Source of the DNA: Chthoniobacteraceae bacterium
Lineage (GTDB): Bacteria > Verrucomicrobiota > Verrucomicrobiia > Chthoniobacterales > Chthoniobacteraceae
Assembly: GCA_947476045.1 (NCBI GenBank)
Contig: CANJNZ010000001.1
Coordinates: forward strand, 62,001 to 126,000
Reading direction: 5' to 3'
DNA length: 64,000 bases
Of this stretch, positions 47,661 through 57,958 are shown piece by piece; the first letter of the stretch is position 1; the number at the start of each line of letters is the position of its first letter. A program made the position numbers and the translations under genes. A model generated the notes under the pieces. It saw nothing but the letters and a program-made list of their open reading frames with translations. It did no database searches and was not told the DNA's origin.

Positions 47661-48912
47661 AAAATTCCTCAGCCTCATATTTGCGGACCTCCGCCAGCCA
47701 TGCTTCGCCGACGGGGACGCTTTTGCTTTCGCAGTAGAAATCCCACACGGCGCCGAAGGGGAGCGACTTGCTCTCTTCCTGAAGGGTAAGACGGGCGGTG
47801 TTGTCGCCTGCGAGTTCGGCGGCTCGGATGGCGGGCGGTTCGAGCAACGCGAGGAGGAGGGCGCGGAGCAGGTTCCGCGTGCCGATGACCCACGCGGCGA
47901 TGCGGTTGATGCTCGCGTCGAAATAATCGAGGCCGAGGTGGACGCGCTCTGCGTGGCCGGTGGCGATGATTTCGCGGGCGATGGCTTGGAGGTCGTCGGT
48001 GAATGTGACGACGTGGTCGCTGTCCCAGCGGACGCCGCGGCTGACGTGCAACAGAATCTCCGGCAAATAAAGGAGCACGCTGGAGATTTTGTCGGTGATG
48101 CTCTCGGTGGGGTGAAAATGGCCGGCGTCGAGGCAGAGCAGTTTGCGACGCGTGATAGCGTAGCCGAGGTAGAATTCGTGCGACCCGACGGTGCAGCTCT
48201 CTGCGCCAATGCCGAAAAGTTTCGGCTCCACGGCGTCGAGATTGTGTTTAGCGGGGAGTGGCTTTTTGAATACATCGTCGAGCGCGGCGGCGAGGCGTTC
48301 GCGCGGAGATTGACGATCGGCGGGCGTGTCCTTGAAGCCGTCGGGAATCCAGACGTTGGTGACGCACGGCGTGCCGAGCGCCTTGCCCATCGCCGCGCCG
48401 ATTTCGCGCGAGCGTCGGCAGTGCTCGATCCAAAAATTGCGGATACCTTTGTCGCGGTGTGAAAGCGTGAAACCGTCGGCGGCCTTGGGATGCGAAAAGC
48501 ACGTCGGGTTGAAGTCGAGGCCGAGGCCGTTGCTCTTCGCCCAAGCGATCCAGTTTTTGAAATGCGCGGTTTCGATTTCGTCACGATCCACGCGTTTGCC
48601 GCCGAACTCACCGTAGAAAGCGTGGAGATTCAGGCGATGTTTGCCGGGGATGAGCGACAGCGCTTTCTCCAAATCGGCGCGCAGCTCCGCGGGTGTGCGC
48701 GCTTTGCCGGGATAATTTCCGGTGACGGCGATTCCTCCGCCAAGGGCGTTGCCGAAATTCTCAAACCCGCCCACATCATCGCCCTGCCAGCACTGGAGCG
48801 AGACGGGGATTTTTGCGAGGGCCTTGAGCGCGCGGTCAACATCCACGCCGAGATCGGCGTAGCGTTCGTGGGCGAGGCGGTAGGCTGCGGAGATGGATTT
48901 GGAGCGGGACAT
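47647..48912 (-). CDS. rhaA: L-rhamnose isomerase
   Basis: [77 protein letters not shown]; start at the internal Met. Confidence 0.95.
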   Translation of the reverse strand: MSRSKSISAAYRLAHERYADLGVDVDRALKALAKIPVSLQCWQGDDVGGFENFGNALGGGIAVTGNYPGKARTPAELRADLEKALSLIPGKHRLNLHAFYGEFGGKRVDRDEIETAHFKNWIAWAKSNGLGLDFNPTCFSHPKAADGFTLSHRDKGIRNFWIEHCRRSREIGAAMGKALGTPCVTNVWIPDGFKDTPADRQSPRERLAAALDDVFKKPLPAKHNLDAVEPKLFGIGAESCTVGSHEFYLGYAITRRKLLCLDAGHFHPTESITDKISSVLLYLPEILLHVSRGVRWDSDHVVTFTDDLQAIAREIIATGHAERVHLGLDYFDASINRIAAWVIGTRNLLRALLLALLEPPAIRAAELAGDNTARLTLQEESKSLPFGAVWDFYCESKSVPVGEAWLAEVRKYEAEEFLNRR

Positions 48913-48955
48913 GGGAATTGTTTTGCAGTGCGCGGCGATGATTTGTCTCCGGCGT

Positions 48956-49276
48956 TTAGGATTTTTCGATGTGAAAGATTTCCGGGAGTTCGAAGGCGAC
49001 GGGGCTGTTGTCGGCATTGGATGGCATCAACTCGCGCATATGCGCCCACCAGCGTCGGCAGATCTCGGTGCGTGCGATGGCAGCCCACTGCGCTTCGCTT
49101 TCAAACTCCACATAGGCGAAAAGCTGACGCGTCTGCGCGTGGTGAAAAATGGAATATGTCTTCACGCCATGTTCCAGCAGCGCGGCCTCCAAGTCGGGCC
49201 AGATAGACTGGTGCCGGCGGATGTATTCGGCTTCGCAGCCTTCGTTGACGGACATGACAAACGCTTTGCGGATCAT
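48956..49276 (-). CDS. rhaM: L-rhamnose mutarotase
   Basis: [43 protein letters not shown]...[12 protein letters not shown]. Confidence 0.93.
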   Translation of the reverse strand: MIRKAFVMSVNEGCEAEYIRRHQSIWPDLEAALLEHGVKTYSIFHHAQTRQLFAYVEFESEAQWAAIARTEICRRWWAHMRELMPSNADNSPVAFELPEIFHIEKS

Positions 49277-49404
49277 GGCTGGTAATCATTTCTGACAAGC
49301 GCCACCGGCGTCGAGAACGCTTTGATACCTCGCGCAAAGACGCGGAGGCACATAGATGGTGGTTTTGCTTGGCCTTTTCGGCGCAACGGGATTGCACTGC
49401 CGCC

Positions 49405-50823
49405 ATGCGTTTCCTCGTTCTTCTCGCCAGCGTGCTGTTTGCCATTTCCTCGCGCGGGGAAATTGCGGGTAAGCGTCCGAATATCATTTTCATCCTCACG
49501 GACGATCAGGGCTTTGGCGATGTCTCGGCGAACGGAAACCCGGTGCTCAAGACACCGAACATGGACCGACTGCACGACGAAGGCGTGCGGTTCACGGATT
49601 TCCACGTCTCGCCGACTTGTGCGCCGACGCGAAGCGCGCTGCTCACGGGGCGGCACGAATTTAAGAACGGTGTCACGCACACTGTGATGGAGCGTGAGCG
49701 GATGACGCTTGATGCGATCACACTGCCGCAAGTGCTGAAGACTGCGGGATACACCACGGGAATGTTTGGAAAATGGCACCTCGGCGATGAGGACGAGTAT
49801 CAGCCGGAGCGGCGTGGATTTGACGAGGTTTTCATCCACGGCGGCGGCGGCATCGGCCAGCACTATCCCGGCTCGTGCGGCGATGCGCCGGGCAACACGT
49901 ATTTTTCCCCGCTGATCAAACACAACGGCAAGTTCGAGAAGACCGATGGTTACTGCACAGATGTCTTTTTTGCGCAGGCGACGAAGTGGATCGAGGGCGT
50001 GAAAGGCGGGAAGCCGTTCTACGCCCACATCGCCACGAACGCGCCGCACGGCCCGTTGCAGGTGCGCGCGGAGGACGAGGCGCGTTATCAGGGCAAGGGG
50101 CCGGCGAAGTTTTTCGGAATGGTGGCGAACATTGATGATAACATCGGCAGGCTGCACGCGAAGCTCACCGAGTGGGGCATCGAAAAAGACACGCTGATCG
50201 TTTTTATGAACGACAACGGCGGCACCGCTGGCACGGGAGTTTTCAACGCGGGAATGCGCGGACAGAAGGGCACGGCTTTCCTCGGCGGCACGCGGGCATC
50301 GTCGTTCTGGCGCTGGCCGGGGACGCTGAAACCGGCGGACGTGACGAAGCTCGCTGCGCACATTGATTTTCTCCCGACGCTGGCGGAACTCGCCGGTGCG
50401 AAGCTCGACGAGAAAGTGGTGAAACAAATCGAAGGCCGCAGCCTCGTGCCGCTGCTGGAAAATCCCGCCACTGCGTGGCCGACGCGCACGCTATTCACGC
50501 ATCTCGGTCGCTGGGACAAAGGCAAGCCGCCGGAGTCCGGCAAGTATGCGCAATGCAGCGTGCGCACACCGGACTACCACCTCGTATCCACAACGAAGGG
50601 CGACCAGCCTGCGTGGTTGCTTTTCGACGTGCGCACCGACTATGGCGAGAAGCAGGACATCGCCGCACAAAACGCGGAGATCGTTGCGGAGATGAGTGCG
50701 GCGTTTGAAAAATGGTGGGCGTCCGTGGTGCCGATGATGGTCAATGAAAACGTGCCGCTCGCACCGGCGAATCCGTTTTGGACGCTGCACAAAAAACAGT
50801 TCGGCAGCGGGCCGGTGAAGTAG
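49405..50823 (+). CDS. Arylsulfatase-family sulfatase
   Basis: RPNIIFILTDDQGFGDV; CAPTRSALLTGRHEFKNGV carries the Cys-type CxPxRxxxLTG signature; GKWHLGDE. Confidence 0.94.
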   Translation: MRFLVLLASVLFAISSRGEIAGKRPNIIFILTDDQGFGDVSANGNPVLKTPNMDRLHDEGVRFTDFHVSPTCAPTRSALLTGRHEFKNGVTHTVMERERMTLDAITLPQVLKTAGYTTGMFGKWHLGDEDEYQPERRGFDEVFIHGGGGIGQHYPGSCGDAPGNTYFSPLIKHNGKFEKTDGYCTDVFFAQATKWIEGVKGGKPFYAHIATNAPHGPLQVRAEDEARYQGKGPAKFFGMVANIDDNIGRLHAKLTEWGIEKDTLIVFMNDNGGTAGTGVFNAGMRGQKGTAFLGGTRASSFWRWPGTLKPADVTKLAAHIDFLPTLAELAGAKLDEKVVKQIEGRSLVPLLENPATAWPTRTLFTHLGRWDKGKPPESGKYAQCSVRTPDYHLVSTTKGDQPAWLLFDVRTDYGEKQDIAAQNAEIVAEMSAAFEKWWASVVPMMVNENVPLAPANPFWTLHKKQFGSGPVK

Positions 50824-50826
50824 CGA

Positions 50827-51552
50827 TTAAGAGCGTTCACCCTTTTCATCCGCAGCACCGGCTTCTGCGAGCAGGCGCAGCGCAATGCGCGCGAGGATGC
50901 CTGTCACGATGAGCATCGAGACCAAGCCGCCGATCCACAGCGCCCAATCGGTCGGCGTGAGCGTGCCTTCGCCGCGCCACACGCGCAGCCCGCTTTGCGC
51001 GAAGCGCCCGAGATACGCGTAAAGAAACATCCCCGGAGCCTGCCCGAGCGCAATCCACACGATGCAAGTGCGCACTGGCACACGCGTGAGGCCGTAGAGG
51101 TAATTTAGGATGCTCGTCGGAAAGAGCGGATGCACCTGGCTGAGGAAAATGATCCAGCGACCTTCGCGCGCGACCGCCGCATCAAGCGCCGCCCACTTTC
51201 CGCCCGTGTGCACCCGACGCTCCACCCAACCACGTCCGAAGCGCCGCGCAAGCAACACCGCCACCGCTGCGCCGAGCGTGGCGCCGAGCATGTTGAGCAA
51301 AAATCCCCACCACAGCCCGAAGAACAATCCAGCGCCGATGGCGAGCACGCCGCCGGGCAGGAGCAGCACGTTGCACGCGGCGAAGAGCAGTGGGTAAAGC
51401 ACCGCGCCCCATACTTCGAGTTCGGTGATTTTCCGCTGCGCGCTCGTGACGTATTCCGCGACCGGCAGCCAGCGCACCGCGAGCACGATGAGCAGCGCGA
51501 GCACCGGCACGCTGAGCGAATGCAGCAGGATGGCGCGGTTGGCTTTGTTCAT
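50827..51552 (-). CDS. TVP38/TMEM64 (VTT/DedA-like) membrane protein
   Basis: LPGGVLAIGAGLFFGLWWGFLLNMLGATLGAAVAVLLARRFGRGWVERR; LSQVHPLFPTSILNYLYGLTRV. Confidence 0.88.
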   Translation of the reverse strand: MNKANRAILLHSLSVPVLALLIVLAVRWLPVAEYVTSAQRKITELEVWGAVLYPLLFAACNVLLLPGGVLAIGAGLFFGLWWGFLLNMLGATLGAAVAVLLARRFGRGWVERRVHTGGKWAALDAAVAREGRWIIFLSQVHPLFPTSILNYLYGLTRVPVRTCIVWIALGQAPGMFLYAYLGRFAQSGLRVWRGEGTLTPTDWALWIGGLVSMLIVTGILARIALRLLAEAGAADEKGERS

Positions 51553-51673
51553 ACGTGGAAAGGCGGGTGTTTGTCGCGGGAGAGCGCGCACTTTACCAAG
51601 TGAAAAACGCGCCGCGCCTTTCGTCCGCTTTTCGATTGCCAGCGACAATTTGCCCACTCAGCGTCCGCCCCGC

Positions 51674-52465
51674 ATGAAATTCATCGCCAAATTCCGCACC
51701 ATGCTGGCTGCGTTCGTCGCGCTCAGCGTCACCCTCCTGTTCACCGGTTGCTTCCAGATGGAGCAGGTCATCAATATCAAGCCCGACGGCTCCGGCACCA
51801 TCGTCATGACGGCGGTGATCACCAAGGAGGCGCTCAAGCAAATCGAAGAAATGTCGAAAGCGGGAGGGCAGGGGAAAACACCACTCGATGAAATGACCGA
51901 TCCCGCCAAGGCAGCGGAGCAGGCGAAGAAGCTCGGCGAAGGCGTGAAATTTGTAAAAGCCGACAAGATCAAAAACGATGTCGGCGAAGGCGCGAAGCTG
52001 ACTTTCAGCTTCACCGACGTAACGAAACTTCACGTGGATATGGACATGAATGGCGGTGGCCCCGGCGGCGACGAAAACAAGGAAAAGGAACCCGTCACTT
52101 TTGGATTCAACAAAGGAACGCTCACCATTAAATCGACGCACAAGAAACCTGCGGCAGCCAAACCGGACGACAAGGAAGATCCAAATGAAGCGGCCAACCT
52201 TGCGATGATGCAGCAAATGATGAAGGGGATGAAAATCAGCGTTTTTGTGAACATCGAAGGCACCATCACCGAAACCGATGCGGCGCACCGCGATGGTTCA
52301 CGTATCACTCTGGCCGTCGTGCCTTTTGACGAAGTGCTCAAAGACCCGAAAAAGATGAAGGCGATGGACAAAGCCGGCGGCTGGAACGAGGCGCTGAAAA
52401 TCTTGAAGGAAATCCCCGGCGTAGTCGTCGAGCCGAAGGAGACCGTGACCGTGAAGATCAAGTAA
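51674..52465 (+). CDS. Secreted lipoprotein with LppM-like N-terminus
   Basis: MKFIAKFRTMLAAFVALSVTLLFTGCFQMEQVINIKPDGSGTIVM; lipobox FTGC. Confidence 0.75.
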   Translation: MKFIAKFRTMLAAFVALSVTLLFTGCFQMEQVINIKPDGSGTIVMTAVITKEALKQIEEMSKAGGQGKTPLDEMTDPAKAAEQAKKLGEGVKFVKADKIKNDVGEGAKLTFSFTDVTKLHVDMDMNGGGPGGDENKEKEPVTFGFNKGTLTIKSTHKKPAAAKPDDKEDPNEAANLAMMQQMMKGMKISVFVNIEGTITETDAAHRDGSRITLAVVPFDEVLKDPKKMKAMDKAGGWNEALKILKEIPGVVVEPKETVTVKIK

Positions 52466-52490
52466 GCGTCTGCGTTTGCAGAGTGTTTTC

Positions 52491-52532
52491 AAAACCGGGC
52501 CGGGCGGTGACGCTTCGGCCCGGTTTTTCTTT
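52491..52532 (+). terminator. Intrinsic terminator
   Basis: aaaccgggcc gggcggtgacgcttc ggcccggttt ttctttt downstream of the lipoprotein stop. Confidence 0.8.
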
Positions 52533-52662
52533 TCCGGGGGCTCTGCGAAAGTGAACTGCCTGCTGCAACTCCTGAATTCGCCCGGCGTTTGAGCATTCCG
52601 CTCGTGGTGTTGTCAGAGACGATGCTCGTCTTTTCCAAAAACCGCGCACAACTTCTCCGACC

Positions 52663-53163
52663 TTGATGTCACGCAACCGCGCCGCCTTTACACTGCTCGA
52701 ACTGATGCTCGCTATCGCGATCACCATCGTCGTGATGCTTGTGGCGATCCCGAGCGTGCGCGGGCTCGTGGCGGAGCGACGGCTGCGTGATACGTTCGAG
52801 AAATTTGACGCACTCGCGCGCAAGGCGCAGCTTCACGCCGTCACGCAGCAGCGCACGTGGGCGCTTCGGATTGATGAAGGCGGCGTCGCCATCAGTGCGG
52901 ACGATCCTTTGCCCGAGGAGCACAGCGGCAGCGAGGACAACGCAACTCCCGAGCAAATCAGCTCCAGCAAGGATGAAAGCTACACGCTGCTACGACCGGC
53001 CTCGCTCCTCCTGCCAAAGGACACGCCGAGCAAATGGACGTTCTGGCGCAGCGGCACGTGCGAGCCCGCCATTGTCAATTACACCGGCCCCGACGGCACA
53101 TGGGCGGCGCAATACAATCCGCTGACCGGCCACGGCGAAATCACCGACCAGCAAGTGCGATGA
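52663..53163 (+). CDS. Prepilin-type pseudopilin (GspH-like)
   Basis: NRAAFTLLELMLAIAITIVVMLVAIPSVRGLVAERRL prepilin N-terminus. Confidence 0.85.
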   Translation: MMSRNRAAFTLLELMLAIAITIVVMLVAIPSVRGLVAERRLRDTFEKFDALARKAQLHAVTQQRTWALRIDEGGVAISADDPLPEEHSGSEDNATPEQISSSKDESYTLLRPASLLLPKDTPSKWTFWRSGTCEPAIVNYTGPDGTWAAQYNPLTGHGEITDQQVR

Positions 53164-53687
53164 TGCCCGCTTTCAAATCACGGAGCCTTCTGCGCAAGCG
53201 TCGCGCATTTGTGCTGCTCGAATCCATGCTCGCTGTGGCCATCTTTGCCATTGGTGTGCTGGCTCTCGGACGCTGCATGGAAAACTGCATGAAGAGCGAA
53301 AAATACCGCCGCGAGGAAGGCCTCGCCCAGCGCGCGCTCGCAAATTACTGGGTGCAAATCGAGACGGGCGCACTGCCGCTAAATACCGACAAATCCAGCG
53401 AGGAACTCAAGGGCGCGTGGTCGGGGATGACGATGAATATGGCCCGCGAGCCTCTCCAGCTCCGCAACGAAAAGGATCAGGAAATTTTCGGGCTCTATAA
53501 AGTGACGCTTTCGCTGAATTGGAAATCCGCTGGCGATACGATCACGCGAGAGATGTCGTTCATGATTTATCCGCGGCAGAGAAACGGTGTGCAAAATGGT
53601 AGGCAGACTCCGGTCGCTGAGCAACAACGCGCCCCCGGTGCAAACGGCGCACCGACGCCACCGGCCACGCCTCCTGCGCGACGCTGA
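53160..53687 (+). CDS. Prepilin-type pseudopilin (GspI-like)
   Basis: KRRAFVLLESMLAVAIFAIGVLALGRCMENC; ATGA-type overlap with the previous gene. Confidence 0.82.
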   Translation: MMPAFKSRSLLRKRRAFVLLESMLAVAIFAIGVLALGRCMENCMKSEKYRREEGLAQRALANYWVQIETGALPLNTDKSSEELKGAWSGMTMNMAREPLQLRNEKDQEIFGLYKVTLSLNWKSAGDTITREMSFMIYPRQRNGVQNGRQTPVAEQQRAPGANGAPTPPATPPARR

Positions 53688-53705
53688 TTCCGCCCCTCAT
53701 CCAAA

Positions 53706-54413
53706 ATGACGAATGACTTTCCAATGACGAGCCACGAGAGCCGCACGGTTCCCGCGCGCTTGCGTCATTCGTCCTTCACGCGCCGCTCGGGCTTCACGTT
53801 GCTGGAAGTCATCCTCTCCGTCATCATCCTTGCTTCGATTGCGCTCGGTATTTTCAAATTTGTGCAGTCGAACCTCCGTGCGATCCAATCTTCCGTGCAG
53901 GACACCGAGGAGCAGCTCGCTGTCGAGCGCCTTGCCTCGCTCGTGCAGGAGGAACTTTCCAATATCGTCCCGAAAAGCCAGTCGTCACTGCTCGGCGAAG
54001 GGCTGAAGCTTGGCGGCACCAATCTCGATTCCATCGAATGGCGTTCGCGCGGCGGCCCCGGCCTGATGACCACTGCCGTGAGCGGCGAGTATCGTGTGAA
54101 ACTCCGGATGCAGCCGCTGAAGGACAACCAAAGCAAATACGAGATCGGTCTGTGGCGTCGCCCTGCGCTGCTCGACACCGAGAGCGGCCTCATCGCCGGC
54201 GGCAGCGACAAAGACGCAACGTGGGTGCCGCTTTTGCAAAACGTCACCGGCCTCACCATCCGCTATTGGGATGCGCGCATGGGGCAGTTGCTCGATAGTT
54301 GGCGCGACCAGGCGGCGCGTCCGAGTTTCGTCGTCCTCAGCATCCTCCGCGAAGGCGAAGAGTCGCCCTATGAAGCCGTGCTCAGCGTCCCCGCAGCCAT
54401 GACCCAGCAATGA
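53706..54413 (+). CDS. Prepilin-type pseudopilin (GspJ-like)
   Basis: RRSGFTLLEVILSVIILASIALGIFKFVQSNLRA. Confidence 0.85.
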   Translation: MTNDFPMTSHESRTVPARLRHSSFTRRSGFTLLEVILSVIILASIALGIFKFVQSNLRAIQSSVQDTEEQLAVERLASLVQEELSNIVPKSQSSLLGEGLKLGGTNLDSIEWRSRGGPGLMTTAVSGEYRVKLRMQPLKDNQSKYEIGLWRRPALLDTESGLIAGGSDKDATWVPLLQNVTGLTIRYWDARMGQLLDSWRDQAARPSFVVLSILREGEESPYEAVLSVPAAMTQQ

Positions 54414-55315
54414 TCCCACGCCCTTCACATACTCGTGCCTCTGCGCTGCTACTCGTCCTTTGGGCGCTCTTCGTCCTCACGGCTGGCGTGCTTGTTTGGG
54501 CATCGTTCATCCGGCAGACGCTGGCGGTCGCGGGCGAGCAACAGAATGACACCGAGGCGCGCGCGATGGCGCACAGCGGTGCTTCGCTTGCACTGCATCC
54601 GCTTGTTGGAAAAGAGACGCCGGTTTTGCAGGCGATGGCGGAAAGCGATCCCGGCTACCGCGTGCAGATGGTCAGCGAAGGCGGAAAGCTGAACGTCAAT
54701 GCGCTGCTCGGCGGGCAGGATCCGATTCGCCTCGATCTTTTCAAACGCTGGCTCGAATCGCGCGGCGTCGAATTCAACGACCGCGAGCACATCGTGGATT
54801 GCATGCTCGACTGGCTCGATGGCGACAATCTCAAGCGCATCAACGGCCAGGAAGACACCACCGGCTACCACCCGCCGAATCGCGGGCAGTTTCTCAGCGT
54901 CGAGGAAATCGCCGAGGTCGCGGGCACCGAGCCGCTCACTTCGCAGGCTGGATGGCAGGACGATCTCACCGTGGATTCGCAGGGGCCGATTGATGTCACG
55001 AGCGCAGAGAAAAACATCCTGCGCCTGCTGCCGGGCATCAGCGACGGCGGGATTGATCGCTTTTTGAAATGGCGCAAAGGCCCCGACGGCATTGATGGCA
55101 CGCTCGACGATCCGAAGATCGAAAAGCTCGAAACCGTGCAGGCTTTCCTCGGCATCAACAAAGCCCAGTGGGGCGCGCTGGGCGGCATGGTCAGCCTGAA
55201 GGATCCCAATTGGCGCATTACTGTAACAGGCTGGTCGGGAAAAGTCGTTCGACAAGTCGTAGTAGTCGCCGCTAAGGGAAGCCAGAACCCGCAGATCAAA
55301 AAGTGGAAAGAATGA
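54410..55315 (+). CDS. GspK-like protein
   Basis: SALLLVLWALFVLTAGVLVWASFIRQ; KLNVNALLGG; DCMLDWLDGDNLKRINGQE; INVTS-like IDVTSAEKNILRLLPGI. Confidence 0.88.
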   Translation: MIPRPSHTRASALLLVLWALFVLTAGVLVWASFIRQTLAVAGEQQNDTEARAMAHSGASLALHPLVGKETPVLQAMAESDPGYRVQMVSEGGKLNVNALLGGQDPIRLDLFKRWLESRGVEFNDREHIVDCMLDWLDGDNLKRINGQEDTTGYHPPNRGQFLSVEEIAEVAGTEPLTSQAGWQDDLTVDSQGPIDVTSAEKNILRLLPGISDGGIDRFLKWRKGPDGIDGTLDDPKIEKLETVQAFLGINKAQWGALGGMVSLKDPNWRITVTGWSGKVVRQVVVVAAKGSQNPQIKKWKE

Positions 55316-56592
55316 AGCAAAACGGCACGACCAACGCCCTCCTCACACCGGAGGCACACGGCTGGCGGCTCCACATCAGTGGAGGCGAGGATCGCACCGT
55401 GCCCACGCTCAGCGAGGCCATCGCGTCCATCCCCGCTGCTGCGCACATCGAACTCGCGCTCCCATGCCAGTCCGTCCTGCTGGAGCGCCACAAACTTCCC
55501 GCCACCGACCGCGGAGAGCTTGCGGACATGCTCCAGCTTCAGCTCGAAAAAACGCTCCCTTTCCCCGTCGAGGATGTCAGCCATGGATTTGAAATCCTCA
55601 GTCAGGGGGAAAATGAAAGCACCATCCTCAGCGTCACCGCCGCGCACTCGGAGCTGGATCAACTTTGCGCGCCGTTGCGCGAAAGCGGGCGCGTCCCCGA
55701 GCACATCGGCCTTCAGGCATTGCGCATCGCTGCGGCCTGCCCTGCCGATGAAACCACGCTCGTGCTTTGGGCGGAGCAGGAGCAGACCGTCGTCGCCATC
55801 GCCGCCGGCGGGAAACTCGCGTGGGCCCAACCCATCGCCTCGCTCGACGCCGAGACCGTTATGGGCGAACTCCCCGGCCTGCTCATCAGCGCCGAACTCG
55901 ACGGCGTGCCTTCCGACTTCACCGCCATCCGCGTCGCCGAAGATTGCCGTTTGCTGACCGAGCCGCTCGCCGCGCACTTCGGAAAAAAAGTCGAGCCACT
56001 CAGCTATGGCGCCATCGCACAGCCCGGCGAAAAATCACTCACCGTCATCGCGCACACGGGCCTCGATTTGCTCCCCGCCGCCTGGAAGCACGCCGCCCGC
56101 AGCCGCCATCGCGGGGAAAAGCTGAAGCAAAACCTGCTCACCGCAGCCGTCGTCTATTTGCTCATCGTCGCCGCCGCTTTCATCTACCTCGCGTGGACAA
56201 AGAATCAGGTGCGAAAAGCCCAGCAGCAAGTCGCTGACACAGCGCCGCGCTACGCAGGCATCGCCAAGCAGATCGCCCGTTGGGACGCGCTCACGCCAGC
56301 CGTCGAGCCCGACCGCTACATCATCGAAGTCATGCACCTGCTCATCCGCGACCTCGGTAAAGCCAAGGAAGCACAGCCCGGCCTCGATTTGAAATTCACC
56401 TCCTTGACCTTCAATCCGCGCGAGTGGATCGTGAAAGGCGAAGGCACCACGGACAGCCACTTCACATTCACCCAGCAACTGAAAAAAGACACCGACCTGA
56501 CCGACCGCTGGGACATGCCCGCGCCCACGCCGCCCTACACCCCGCTCAAGGACGACAAAGTCAGCTTCACCATCACCGGCAAACCACGATGA
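55312..56592 (+). CDS. GspL/PilM-like actin-fold assembly protein
   Basis: Position after gspK; ELALPCQSVLLERHKLPATDRGELADMLQLQLEKTLPFPVEDVSHGFEIL; C-terminal TM. Confidence 0.75.
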   Translation: MKQNGTTNALLTPEAHGWRLHISGGEDRTVPTLSEAIASIPAAAHIELALPCQSVLLERHKLPATDRGELADMLQLQLEKTLPFPVEDVSHGFEILSQGENESTILSVTAAHSELDQLCAPLRESGRVPEHIGLQALRIAAACPADETTLVLWAEQEQTVVAIAAGGKLAWAQPIASLDAETVMGELPGLLISAELDGVPSDFTAIRVAEDCRLLTEPLAAHFGKKVEPLSYGAIAQPGEKSLTVIAHTGLDLLPAAWKHAARSRHRGEKLKQNLLTAAVVYLLIVAAAFIYLAWTKNQVRKAQQQVADTAPRYAGIAKQIARWDALTPAVEPDRYIIEVMHLLIRDLGKAKEAQPGLDLKFTSLTFNPREWIVKGEGTTDSHFTFTQQLKKDTDLTDRWDMPAPTPPYTPLKDDKVSFTITGKPR

Positions 56593-57119
56593 TCGCGCAA
56601 ATGTCCCAGCGCGAAAAAGTCCTCGCAGGCGTCGTCGGCGCGTGCCTCTTCCTGCTGCTGAATGTCTTCCTCTTCAAAATCTTCCTCGGCAACCACGCCC
56701 TCCTCCGCACCACGCTCGCAAAGGCCCAGTCGCAGTTAGCCGGCTTCCAGCAGCAGGAAAGCGAACGCACCAAGTGGGCTCAGCGCGAAGTGTGGCTCGA
56801 CCAAAACCTCCCCGTCCTCGGCGACGCTGATGTCTCCAACAAACAAATCCGCGAAGCCCTGCTCGACCTCGGCAAAAAGAACACCGTCACCATCGAATCC
56901 CCCACGCCCGGTGTGCCCGCCAACCAGCCTTACTACACCACCCTCGGCGTCCGCATCGAGTGCAAGGCCGCGTGGACGCAGATGGGAAATTTCCTCTACG
57001 ACCTCGAAACACCCGGCCAGTTCCTCGTCATCGAAGCCCTCGAAATGAAAGTGGACCCCGCCGACAAAACCCAGCTCCGCGCTACCATGACCGTCGCCAA
57101 ATGGTTCGCGCCCAAATAG
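56589..57119 (+). CDS. GspM/PilO-like protein
   Basis: MIAQMSQREKVLAGVVGACLFLLLNVFLFKIFL TM; YTTLGVRIECKAAWTQMGNFLYDLETPGQFLVIEALEMK. Confidence 0.72.
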   Translation: MIAQMSQREKVLAGVVGACLFLLLNVFLFKIFLGNHALLRTTLAKAQSQLAGFQQQESERTKWAQREVWLDQNLPVLGDADVSNKQIREALLDLGKKNTVTIESPTPGVPANQPYYTTLGVRIECKAAWTQMGNFLYDLETPGQFLVIEALEMKVDPADKTQLRATMTVAKWFAPK

Positions 57120-57176
57120 CCGAGTGAACGCCCGCCGTTGCCCATTGTCCAAACCCGCAGCACCTTTCCACCGACC

Positions 57177-57866
57177 ATGAAAACCACGCTCGCCATCCTT
57201 TTCACCACCGCAAGCGCGCTGGTCGCCGCGGAGAACATCATCCCCGTCGCCTACACCAAGGACCGCTACGAGGAAACATTCGGCAACTCCCCCTTCGCCC
57301 TCGAAACCAAAGTGGAAGTCAAAGACACCACACCGAAAGAGGACCCTTTCAAAAACCTCGAACTCAAAGGACTCGGCCAGGCCGACGGCAAGGACTACGT
57401 CATCATCCAGAAAGTCGGCGAGGCAAACTCCATGCGCTTCTGGGGGCAGGAGCCGAATGACGGCATCTCCATCAAAGAAGTCCACTGGAGCGACCGGATG
57501 GGCGAAACCTACGTCATCATCCGCAAAGGCGGCGAAGAGGGAAAAGTAGGCTTCAACGAACTCGCCCTCCACGGCGGCGCAGGTGCAGTCGGCGCGCCCA
57601 ATCCCGCGCCAGTGAATCGCGGAGCCCTCCCGCAACGTCCTCCGGGGGGAAACTTCACCGGCGGCACCATCGTCCCCGGCAACGGCGCCCTCGGCAACGC
57701 AGGCGCACGCCCACCCACACCCGCTTTCCAGCCCGTCCGCCCCACAGCCACTCCCGCCCCCAACGGCGGCTTCCGCTCCACTCCTCCCGGCATGCCCACC
57801 CCCAACTCCACCCCCACCGCCCCAAGCACCGGTCGCCAGCGCATCCGCGTCATCAACAACCGGTAG
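57177..57866 (+). CDS. Secreted protein with Pro/Asn-rich tail at the end of the pseudopilin operon
   Basis: Signal peptide MKTTLAILFTTASALVAAE; C-terminal P/G/N/T-rich region. Confidence 0.7.
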   Translation: MKTTLAILFTTASALVAAENIIPVAYTKDRYEETFGNSPFALETKVEVKDTTPKEDPFKNLELKGLGQADGKDYVIIQKVGEANSMRFWGQEPNDGISIKEVHWSDRMGETYVIIRKGGEEGKVGFNELALHGGAGAVGAPNPAPVNRGALPQRPPGGNFTGGTIVPGNGALGNAGARPPTPAFQPVRPTATPAPNGGFRSTPPGMPTPNSTPTAPSTGRQRIRVINNR

Positions 57867-57958
57867 AGGCGAGCGCACGGGGACAGTTGCAAAGCGCAGA
57901 CGCCGTGCAAGGCGCGGTGAAAAACAAGACGCCTCCCACGCGTCGGCGCACAACCGCC

